A stretch of 64,000 nt of DNA from Gerris lacustris (taxonomy: Eukaryota > Arthropoda > Insecta > Hemiptera > Gerridae), in contig OX578276.1 in NCBI GenBank assembly GCA_951217055.1, positions 11,935,930 to 11,999,929 of the forward strand, read 5' to 3'. The translations under genes and the position numbers were made by a program. A model generated the notes under the pieces. That model did not search any database. It was given only the letters and a program-made list of their open reading frames with translations, and was not told the DNA's origin. Shown here piece after piece: positions 19,377 through 28,942 of this stretch (positions within the stretch are counted from its first letter, which is position 1; each line of letters begins with the position of its first letter).

Positions 19377-21378
19377 ACAAAGTGGTCTTTGTAATTACGA
19401 GGCCTTGATCCTTGCCTCGTTAAGGCGGATTCTCAATTCAGTGACACATCTCAGATCCGTGTGGGAGACTTTTTGGTCTCAACGTCTAGGGGGGGGGGGG
19501 GAGGGGCGTCACTTAACTGGACTAGAGTTGAGAACTATCTTGCCTATCTTACAGTCAGATGGCACCCGCAGCTGGAGGTTGCTACCGATGAGGAGGGAAA
19601 TGCACAGCACACTCCTACTGGTGGGATGGAACAGCTCTTCCTTATGATGCCCCCGCACTTGTCACATCGGGCGACAATATCTTCGTCCCACGTAACATGG
19701 CCGACGCCAACCCTGCCATTCACCTGGGGCATTGGAGTAATTGGGCCGAACTCGCCGTAGGTCTTAGGATAGCTAGCTACAAGTCCACATTCCTTAATCT
19801 CGAACAATTAGACCCTCACATTAACAGCACAGGCTATAGTCGGATATATACGGCTAAACACCAGAGACGAGCCGTAGAAGAGTGGAAGTTTAGCTCGCTG
19901 AATACAGATGAGGTGGTTTCTCCCCACGTTTTCGCCTTACTTGGGGGAAACTGGCAGAAGATAGTATACGGCGATGGTGCGACCCGATCGTTGTACCTCT
20001 CCCTTCTTATCCAGAAGATGCTAGATGCTTGGCCTTGATCCTTCCGTTGGGACCCTTTCCTGGAACGCAAACTGGCTCCGCAACGTTACCCAAACCTTGA
20101 CAGGGATAAGAACTAATAATGCGATGTGGCTTGATGAGCGTTCTGGCGAACCTCAATGCACTTTGGCTGATACCACCCTAATTTACGTCACAGATATCAA
20201 CAACCCCTTATATCACTACTGGACGCAGACTGACGCACCCAAAGACGACGTAGCTCTATCCAGGATCTTAAACGCTCTATCGCTTATAGAATACGTCTTC
20301 ACAGATGGAGTTCACGAGCGGTCGAACGTAGTGGGCTGCGAAGATTCACTGACTAGACTATCACGGGCCACGCTCTTAGCCGTGGATTCCCCCTTAACTC
20401 ACAGACCTGGATTACACAGATGCCAAACCCTACCATAAATGCCATCAATGCTGCGTCCCCCACCTCAGCTGATACGTACGGGACAAGGACAACTTATCGC
20501 AGGATTGATGATGGCGAGAACGCGCAAGGATGGAGGAAGACTCGCGAAGTTACCGAGACCAGAACTGTCCGGAAAGGAGAGCTAACTCGCTGCGCAAATG
20601 ATATGGCAGAGAAGCTCACAGCTGGATCCAACAATGGCTACCGGATTGCGAATTTTTTCTCACACGCGGCTTTAAATCGAATATTCGCCGTAGCAGTAGC
20701 ACGCGCCCTTTTGAGACTTAAGGTGGATGTTAATGTATACTCTAGGGGTCTAAATTCAGTCGCAAGGGCCCGCTCCCTTATCTATACTATACAGACTTTC
20801 GCCGCCGACCCTGTCGAGATTACACAACCTTCCTTAGATACATCCTTGAACCAAATCCCCCTGACGGAAACCCTCGTTCGGGCTACAATGCCAAACCCTG
20901 TAGTAACTATGAGTGCCTCCCTTTGCTATAACTGGCTCATCGTCGCCAAGCTCATGGACTGCAGGGCGTGCCCAGTGTGTGTGGCTGCAGCATTAACTGG
21001 CGAGGAGATTCCCGACGAAATTGAAATCCCCACGATGTCGCTAGACCAACTTCGCGATCTTCCTTATACACCGATCAGCGCGATGCGCGCGTACATTAAT
21101 GGCGGTAAGGCCAGCCGTTACCTAGAGGCTGTTGCTGCTGCGCATAATAAGGAAATGCATGCATCCAACGGTAACATCTCTTTTATTGCGGGGATCAATG
21201 AACCCCGTGCTTAGGTTATTCAACGCTGCATAGTTGAGATTGTGCAACCACCGCAGAGGTACCCAGGACCTCAACAAAGAGATGATGTATACAGCGAGCT
21301 GCAACAGCTGAAGGGTGGACGAGATGACGGTAAGAGTAGGAGATCAGCGGTCCACCATAACAACTCAGCCTCCGCCTA
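19377..21378 (+). pseudogene. Endogenous viral element: capsid-like ORF, frameshifted (family uncertain)
   Basis: About 2 kb of coding-like sequence with a more balanced base composition than its surroundings. It reads in four successive frame blocks (about 19400-19640, 19640-20036, 20025-20415 and 20420-21214). It then continues in the same frame after a TAG (21212-21214) for another 54 codons, to a TAA at 21377-21379. The longest block (264 codons) starts at 20420 and contains ALLRLKVDVNVYSRGLN and LCYNWLIVAKLMDC. Length, alanine- and asparagine-rich composition, lack of enzyme motifs and a single-ORF layout suggest a viral coat protein. A toti-like dsRNA virus is my best guess, but I recognise no diagnostic motif. 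No RT, poly(A) tail or target repeat shows how it was inserted. Three frameshifts and one stop make it non-functional. Confidence 0.45.
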
Positions 21379-21412
21379 ACCTCCACCAACTCGTCTCGAA
21401 TGGAAAAAAACA

Positions 21413-21940
21413 ATAGACACAGCTAATGAATGGTTCATAGCTAACAAGCTCTCCCTTAATAAAGATAAAAATCAAACTTTAATTCATACTCTAAAGAAAA
21501 AGAACAAAAACCAATTTAATTATGCCTCGTCTATCAAAATCCTTGGAGTGACACTAGACTCTACACTCAACTGGAATGCACACATATCTACTGTTATTAG
21601 CAAACTATCTTCAATAATCTATTTGTTGAGGAAATTAAGTATAACTTTAGACGTTCATACTGTTAAAACTGCTTATTTTGCCCATTTCCACTCTAGACTA
21701 TCTTATTGTATTGGAGAATGGGGTGGTGCTTCATCTGCAAGCAAGGTTTTCACTTTACAAAAAAAAGCTTTACGTATTGTAAACAAAGCCAAAATTGATG
21801 CTCACTGCAAACCAATATTTATGGAATTAGGGGTGATGACATTGCCCTCCATTTACTTATACAATGTCATGGTTTATATCAAACCTAAATGGAAGTTGTT
21901 TCAAATTGGCCTCTTCGTGGATCTAAAGGGACTTTTTTGA
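21413..21940 (+). pseudogene. LINE reverse-transcriptase C-terminal tail, array unit 1
   Basis: The frame reads TANEWFIANKLSLNKDK, then IKILGVTLDSTLNWNAHI, LRKLSITLDVHTVKTAYF and LQKKALRIVNKAK. This is the RT thumb and post-RT region of jockey/CR1-like LINEs. The catalytic RT part is absent. The 5' junction (at ATAGACACAGC) is identical in all three units. In unit 1 it is joined to the capsid-like block; in units 2 and 3 it is joined to a BEL/Pao fragment. The frame ends at a TGA after VDLKGLF. Confidence 0.85.
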
Positions 21941-22080
21941 GGGAGGTATACGCACTTATGGAATAAAGACTCATGGTCAAAAGATTTGGCGCCTTCTAGT
22001 TTTACTGGACCTTATAGAATTTGTGACATATTTCCAACTATATTGGAAGGCGCGTCTTTAAATTTGTTAAATTACAATGG

Positions 22081-22200
22081 GACGTGTCAAAGCATGTGGA
22101 AAGCACTGAAACCAAACATAGAGGCTCCCCCATAGATGTTAGTTTTAACTCTGTAACTAATAAAGGTGCTTTTATTACCATTGCTTCGGACGGTAAAGTT
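22081..22200 (+). repeat. Left arm of an inverted repeat flanking glycoprotein unit 1
   Basis: The 120 bp from GACGTGTCAAAGC to GACGGTAAAGTT recur in inverted orientation at 24080-24198. Copies of this arm without the partner lie at 25256-25375 and 28608-28727. It contains ACTAATAAAGGTGC, a possible poly(A) signal, so it may be part of an LTR. Confidence 0.85.
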
Positions 22201-22415
22201 TTTAAAGCTGTAAGCGAATAAAAAAAAAAATATAGCCATTATTCTAATATGCAATAGTAAATATGCTAACAGAAAAGAATTGCACAAGTTATATATTTTT
22301 TTAATATAGATCTTTGATAATAATTACAATTCACTTTTAGTAAAATTTTTCAAAGTTTAATACATTATTTGTTGTAGGGATTCTCTGTTGAATCTTCTAA
22401 TATAAGCAGCTGAAT

Positions 22416-24005
22416 TTGCCAAATAACATATATGATAACTGTTTAATTATCACAAACGACAAGCATTATAGTTATATTGGCCCAGAAAAACAGGAAATTG
22501 AAGATGTAAATAAAAAGATACCTAGTAATCCCAAGATACCTAAAGTACCAAGTTCTAAACAAGTATTAGTGTCTGGCCTATTGTTGAGTACAATGTTGAA
22601 ACCAGGATCATCATGTGATGTTACCCAATATATTAAAGGAACTAATTCAATATGTAACAGTTTCTCATGTTTAGAGTCCAATATAGTTAATTTTAAAATA
22701 ATAAGTGGGCAAGTTGTATGTTTAAAAGATTCATCTTCCGAAACAATGAAAGTATCAATAAATAAGATTAAAATCATCAATAAATATTCAAAAGTTTATT
22801 CCACCAGTGATTACGACACAGATATTGGATCTTTATGGGAATGAGGCGGAAAAGGTAAATGTGGAGCATGGGAATGTACTATTAATGCAGATCATGAAGA
22901 GCTAGTAACTAAAACCAAAATTTTTAAGTCAGGATGTGTTAACTCAGTTGCTAATTGTGGCACATACTGCTGGATGAATTCAGTTTGCATATTTTATAAA
23001 TGGTCATTGAGTAGCAAGGGGCAAATATATCCAGTTTTTGAAAAAATAAGCCAGATCAAAGAAGTTGAAATATCGATAATGTATAAAAATATATCCAAAA
23101 TAATAACTCTAAACACTAACATGCCAACAAATATGATAACTAATTCTTATGTAAATGCTCCAGTTATGGTGGGAAATATTCACACAGAGTTATTTATATC
23201 AAAGTCACATGCCTTAATATTACCTGAAGGGATATATATATCTGATGGCTCAAATACACATTTCCCAGAATTTAATAAAATAGGAGATTACCAGATATCA
23301 CTCAAAAACAATACCGAGTCCTTTAACATGGTTGGAGTGACATATTCTGCAACATTTTGCAAAATGAGGTGTGATGTTCCAGATTCATTAATCAGAAGGC
23401 TATACAGCAACATCAAAAGCTATAAGATGATAAAAGATTATTATATTGACTCTAGTGGTTATTACTTGAATATCCCAGTTGAAACTAGAGGAACTATAGA
23501 TTTAACTATTGGTAATATAGATGTTAATTCCATATTAGAAGTAAAAGCAGAATGCATGCCTAAACTTGCTTTCAGTTATGGATGTAAAGGCTGCAATGTC
23601 GAACCTAATGCTATATTGATAGCAACTGGCATAGTCTCAGAAGGCATATTAATATTTGCATCCAATTGCACTACAGACATAAATTATATATCATGCACAC
23701 CAAGACCTACAAAAATAAGGTTCCTTTCTAATTACGAATCATGTATGTTATCATTTGATCAAGTAAATGCTACAATATATGTTAATTTTGAATTTGAGTT
23801 CTTGGGCAATCTGAACCCTATTAGCTATCAGACAGCAAAAGAGACAAGTTTAGAATCACTTGTTAGTATGTCTAAAACTCCAGAGTTCATCAATTCTTTA
23901 TTGAATACAGCATTAGGATGTACTATATTTGGAGCATTAACTTCATTAATAGGAAAAATAATTAAGATGAATTATATAGATAAAATGAGTAAGGATAAAA
24001 GTTAA
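22416..24005 (+). pseudogene. Bunyavirus-like Gn/Gc glycoprotein relic, unit 1
   Basis: Relative to unit 2 it lacks 621 bp (207 codons) covering the end of the Gn-like part, its membrane segment and the cytoplasmic region; the deletion keeps frame. A TGA replaces a Cys codon at 22843-22845. The rest of the Gc-like ectodomain is open from 22974 to 24005 and ends with the hydrophobic segment near IGKIIK and a short charged tail (MSKDKS). This is the only unit that preserves the natural 3' end of the glycoprotein frame. The leader upstream has no ATG in frame; the frame opens at a TTG. Confidence 0.6.
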
Positions 24006-24009
24006 TTTC

Positions 24010-24396
24010 TGTTGAAAAGCAGCATGCTGGAGTGATGACAAAAACAATACTTTTACATACTTACAATACCAGTCTTTTAACTTTTCCGTCCGAAGCAATG
24101 GTAATAAAAGCACCTTTATTAGTTACAGAGTTAAAACTAACATCTATGGGGGAGCCTCTATGTTTGGTTTCAGTGCTTTCCACATGCTTTGACACGTCTA
24201 ATGAAAAGACCAAGTAGAAAAAAGCCGCAGAAACTTGACGGTAAAAGATTCCGTAAAAGGGTTTTATTTTGAAGTCAACAACAAACACATGCAATATAAA
24301 TCAAAACAATGAAAAATCTGTCACTTCAAAAATAAACAGGTTTGACAGTAAATAAAAACAAAACAATATAATAAATAATAACTCCAAATCCAACAT
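24010..24396 (-). repeat. Probable BEL/Pao 3' LTR fragment (minus strand)
   Basis: Just beyond the polypurine run on the minus strand, the sequence starts TGTTGGATTTGG, typical of BEL/Pao LTR starts. It holds an AATAAAA signal near 24270. It includes the right arm (24080-24198) of the inverted repeat around the glycoprotein. The 3' boundary of the LTR is not resolved. Confidence 0.4.
24080..24198 (-). repeat. Right arm of the inverted repeat flanking glycoprotein unit 1
   Basis: This is the reverse complement of 22081-22200, with the outer end GACGTG at 24198. The pair encloses leader plus glycoprotein in a cassette of about 2.1 kb. Confidence 0.85.
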
Positions 24397-24411
24397 CCCC
24401 CCCCCCCCCCC
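24397..24411 (-). promoter_or_regulatory. Polypurine tract of the BEL/Pao fragment
   Basis: A run of 15 C on plus (15 G on minus) lies between the pol stop and the TGTTGG LTR start. This is the expected place for plus-strand priming. Confidence 0.5.
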
Positions 24412-24453
24412 TTAAGCTTGGAGACGTTATGTGGAAGGCGTATAAGGTAATTG

Positions 24454-24592
24454 TTACGGAGAGTCAACTTCTAGACTGTAGAGCCTCTGGAAAGGACGAA
24501 TTAACTCACCCTTTTGAGTCTTTATTCTAGCCACTCTACACACTCCATTAGCTCCAGGGAATACTTCCACAACTTGAATATGGGTACGAAGT
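24454..24592 (-). pseudogene. BEL/Pao integrase C-terminal domain fragment, unit 1
   Basis: The minus-strand frame reads THIQVVEVFPGANGVCRVARI, then KGELIRPFQRLYSLE and a stop (24454-24456). This is the conserved final domain of BEL/Pao Pol (pattern RVxxVFPGxDGxVRVVxV then GELxRPVxxLxxLE). Only about 45 codons remain; the 5' side is cut at the LINE junction (24593). Confidence 0.8.
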
Positions 24593-25120
24593 ATAGACAC
24601 AGCTAATAAATGGTTCATAGCTAACAAGCTCTCCCTTAATAAAGATAAAAATCAAACTTTAATTCATACTCTAAAGAAAAAGAACAAAAACCAATTTAAT
24701 TATGCCTCGTCTATCAAAATCCTTGGAGTGACACTAGACTCTACACTAAACTGGAATGCACACATATCTACTGTTATTAGCAAACTATCTTCAATAATCT
24801 ATTTGTTGAGGAAATTAAGTATAACTTTAGACGTTCATACTGTTAAAACTGCTTATTTTGCCCATTTCCACTCTAGACTATCTTATTGTATTAGAGAATG
24901 GGGTGGTGCTTCATCTGCAAGCAAGGTTTTCACTTTACAAAAAAAAGCTTTGCGTATTGTAAACAAAGCCAAAATTGATGCTCACTGCAAACCAATATTT
25001 ATGGAATTAGGGGTGATGACATTGCCCTCCATTTACTTATACAATGTCATGGTTTATATCAAACCTAAATGGAAGTTGTTTCAAATTGGCCTCTTCGTGG
25101 ATCTAAAGGGACTTTTTTGA
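24593..25120 (+). pseudogene. LINE reverse-transcriptase C-terminal tail, array unit 2
   Basis: Same fragment as unit 1 with very few substitutions (for example GEWGG here is REWGG). Its left neighbour is the BEL/Pao fragment. Confidence 0.85.
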
Positions 25121-25591
25121 GGGAGGTATACGCACTTATGGAATAAAGACTCATGGTCAAAAGATTTGGCGCCTTCTAGTTTTACTGGACAGAATTTGTG
25201 ACATATTTCCAACTATATTGGAAGGCGCGTCTTTAAATTTGTTAAATTACAATGGGACGTGTCAAAGCATGTGGAAAGCACTGAAACCAAACATAGAGGC
25301 TCCCCCATAGATGTTAGTTTTAACTCTGTAACTAATAAAGGTGCTTTTATTACCATTGCTTCGGACGGTAAAGTTTTTAAAGCTGTAAGCGAATAAAAAA
25401 AAAAAAAATAGCCATTATTCTAATATGCAACAGTAAATATGCTAACAGAAAAGAATTGCACAAGTTATATATTTTTTTAATATAGATCTTTGATAATAAT
25501 TACAATTCACTTTTAGTAAAATTTTTCAAAGTTTAATACATTATTTGTTGTAGGGATTCTCTGTTGAATCTTCTAATATAAGCAGCTGAAT

Positions 25592-27769
25592 TTGCCAAAT
25601 AACATATATGATAACTGTTTAATTATCACAAACGACAAGCATTATAGTTATATTGGCCCAGAAAAACAGGAAATTGAAGATGTAAATTTTGGTATTATAG
25701 ATTATAAATGTGACAAGATATCTGGATTGTTGATATCTTATCCAGAATGTATGGATTGTGGGATGTATTGTAAGTATAATGACTTTATAACAAAATGTAA
25801 TCAGTCTACCATCAAGGTCATAACAGGAATAATATTCGGGGCAATATTTGGAATATTATTTTCTTGCATCATATCATATCTGATATTTACTAAGTTAGAT
25901 TATATTAGATCATATATAATGACGAAGTTAGTAACTCACAAAGATAGAAAACATGAAAGCAAGGTTGATAAACTCTCTAGATTAGTAGATAGGAATATCA
26001 ATCTTAAATACAAAGATGTACCTAGCTACATCAAAGCTAAACATGTCAGACAGATAGATGAAAGTAGGAGGCCAGTATATTTGGAGCTTGATTCCAAACC
26101 CTCAACATCATTTGCAAATGATAAAACTCCTAATAACAACATAGAGATACAAGGACGTTGTGATAATGATAAGGATAATATCATCAGCAAAGCAATTATA
26201 GACAGAATGGAATCAATTGAGAAAGAAGAGGAGAGAAATAGTATTGGAAATATTAATGCAAATAAAAATAAAATTTTTACTTTTGACAAAATTGAAAACA
26301 ATAAGGATAAAAAGATACCTAGTTATCCCAAGATACCTAAAGTACCAAGTTTTAAACAAGTATTAGTGTCTGGCCTATTGTTGAGTACAATGTTGAAACC
26401 AGGATCATCATGTGATGTTACCCAATATATTAAAGGAACTAATTCAATATGTAACAGTTTCTCATGTTTAGAGTCCAATATAGTTAATTTTAAAATAATA
26501 AGTGGGCAAGTTGTATGTTTAAAAGATTCATCTTCCGAAACAATGAAAGTATCAATAAATAAGATTAAAATCATCAATAAATATTCAAAAGTTTATTCCA
26601 CCAGTGATTACAACACAGATATTGGATCTTTATGGGAATGTGGGGGAAAAGGTAAATGTGGAGCATGGGAATGTACTATTAATACAGATCATGAAGAGCT
26701 AGTAACTAAAGCCAAAATTTTTAAGTCAGGATGTGTTAACTCAGTTGCTAATTGTGGCACATACTGCTGGATGAATTCAGTTTGCATATTTTATAAATGG
26801 TCATTGAGTAGCAAGGGGCAAATATATCCAGTTTTTGAAAAAATAAGCCAGATCAAAGAAGTTGAAATATCGATAATGTATAAAAATATATCCAAAATAA
26901 TAACTCTAAACACTAACATGCCAACAAATATGATAACTAATTCTTATGTAAATACTCCAGTTATGGTGGGAAATATTCACACAGAGTTATTTATATCAAA
27001 GTCACATGCCTTAATATTACCTGAAGGGATATATATATCTGATGGCTCAAATACAAATTTCCCAGAATTTAATAAAATAGGAGATTACCAGATATCACTC
27101 AAAAACAATACCGAGTCCTTTAACATGGTTGGAGTGACATGTTCTGCAACATTTTGCAAAATGAGGTGTGATGTTCCAGATTCATTAATCAGAAGGCTAT
27201 ACAGCAACATCAAAAGCTATAAGATGATAAAAGATTATTATATTGACTCTAGTGGTTATTACTTGAATATCCCAGTTGAAACTAGAGGAACTATAGATTT
27301 AACTATTGGTAATATAGATGTTAATTCCATATTAGAAGTAAAAGCAGAATGCATGCCTAAACTTGCTTTCAGTTATGGATGTAAAGGCTGCAATGTCGAA
27401 CCTAATGCTATATTGATAGCAACTGGCATAGTCTCAGAAGGCATATTAATATTTGCATCCAATTGCACTACAGACATAAATTATATATCATGCACACCAA
27501 GACCTACAAAAATAAGGTTCCTTTCAAATTACGAATCATGTATGTTATCATTTGATCAAGTAAATGCTACAATATATGTGAATTTTGAATTTGAGTTCTT
27601 GGGCAATCTGAACCCTATTAGCTATCAGACAGCAAAAGAGACAAGTTTAGAATCACTTGTTAGTATGTCTAAAACTCCAGAGTTTATCAATTCTTTATTG
27701 AATACAGTATTAGGATGTACTATATTTGTAGCATTAACTTCATTAATAGGAAAAATAATTAAGCTTGGA
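25592..27769 (+). pseudogene. Bunyavirus-like Gn/Gc glycoprotein relic, unit 2 (longest open copy)
   Basis: The frame is open for 761 codons, of which about 726 are glycoprotein. Residues 40-70 are Cys-rich (end of a Gn-like ectodomain). A strong membrane segment (about 75-99) follows, then a long charged region (100-250), then a second hydrophobic stretch (about 253-268) that looks like an internal signal before a Cys-rich Gc-like ectodomain. This contains CGGKGKCGAWEC, CGTYCWMNSVC, ATFCKMRCDVP and SYGCKGCNVEP. A final membrane segment lies at about 700-723. This Gn-TM-tail-signal-Gc-TM order is that of bunyavirus (phenuivirus-like) M polyproteins, whose Gc is a class II fusion protein. The first codon is TTG with a stop just upstream, so most of Gn is missing. 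The 3' end runs into antisense BEL/Pao sequence after IGKIIK. It is described as a relic; function is not shown. Confidence 0.6.
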
Positions 27770-27939
27770 GACGTTATGTGGAAGGCGTATAAGGTAATTG
27801 TTACGGAGAGTCAACTTCTAGACTGTAGAGCCTCTGGAAAGGACGAATTAACTCACCCTTTTGAGTCTTTATTCTAGCCACTCTACACACTCTATTAGCT
27901 CCAGGGAATACTTCCACAACTTGAATATGGGTACGAAGT
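27770..27939 (-). pseudogene. BEL/Pao integrase C-terminal domain fragment, unit 2
   Basis: Same fragment as in unit 1 (stop at 27801-27803). Here it is fused directly to the glycoprotein. The LTR and polypurine run have been deleted at the shared pentamer TTAAG. Confidence 0.8.
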
Positions 27940-28467
27940 ATAGACACAGCTAATGAATGGTTCATAGCTAACAAGCTCTCCCTTAATAAAGATAAAAATC
28001 AAACTTTAATTCATACTCTAAAGAAAAAGAACAAAAACCAATTTAATTATGCCTCGTCTATCAAAATCCTTGGAGTGACACTAGACTCTACACTAAACTG
28101 GAATGCACACATATCTACTGTTATTAGCAAACTATCTTCAATAATCTATTTGTTGAGGAAATTAAGTATAACTTTAGACGTTCATACTGTTAAAACTGCT
28201 TATTTTGCCCATTTCCACTCTAGACTATCTTATTGTATTAGAGAATGGGGTGGTGCTTCATTTGCAAGCAAGGTTTTCACTTTACAAAAAAAAGCTTTAC
28301 GTATTGTAAACAAAGCCAAAATTGACGCTCACTGCAAACCAATATTTATGGAATTAGGGGTGATGACATTGCCCTCCATTTACTTATACAATGTCATGGT
28401 TTATATCAAACCTAAATGGAAGTTGTTTCAAATTGGCCTCTTCGTGGATCTAAAGGGACTTTTTTGA
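27940..28467 (+). pseudogene. LINE reverse-transcriptase C-terminal tail, array unit 3
   Basis: Third copy of the RT tail fragment, nearly identical to units 1 and 2. Confidence 0.85.
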
Positions 28468-28942
28468 GGGAGGTATACGCACTTATGGAATAAAGACTCA
28501 TGGTCAAAAGATTTGGCGCCTTCTAGTTTTACTGGACCTTATAGAATTTGTGACATATTTCCAACTATATTGGAAGGCGCGTCTTTAAATTTGTTAAATT
28601 ACAATGGGACGTGTCAAAGCATGTGGAAAGCACTGAAACCAAACATAGAGGCTCCCCCATAGATGTTAGTTTTAACTCTGTAACTAATAAAGGTGCTTTT
28701 ATTACCATTGCTTCGGACGGTAAAATTTTTAAAGCTGTAAGCGAATAAAAAAAAAAATATAGCCATTATTCTAATATGCAATAGTAAATATGCTAACAGA
28801 AAAGAATTGCACGAGTTATATATTTTTTTAATATAGGTCTTTGATAATAATTACAATTCACTTTTAGTAAAATTTTTCAAAGTTTAATACATTATTTGTT
28901 GTAGGGATTCTCTGTTGAATCATCTAATATAAGCAGCTGAAT

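Noticed and set aside
22503..22510. Splicing as cause of the 621-bp gap in unit 1 (processed copy)
   Set aside because: The missing segment in unit 2 does not begin with GT and end with AG at positions that fit; a deletion is simpler.
24010..24592. Glycoprotein as the env gene of the BEL/Pao element
   Set aside because: It lies outside the apparent 3' LTR and in opposite orientation to pol; left open as a finding, not annotated as env.
25592..27877. A complete, functional envelope gene
   Set aside because: The frame opens at TTG after a stop, lacks most of the Gn-like ectodomain, and its 3' end is fused to antisense BEL/Pao sequence.
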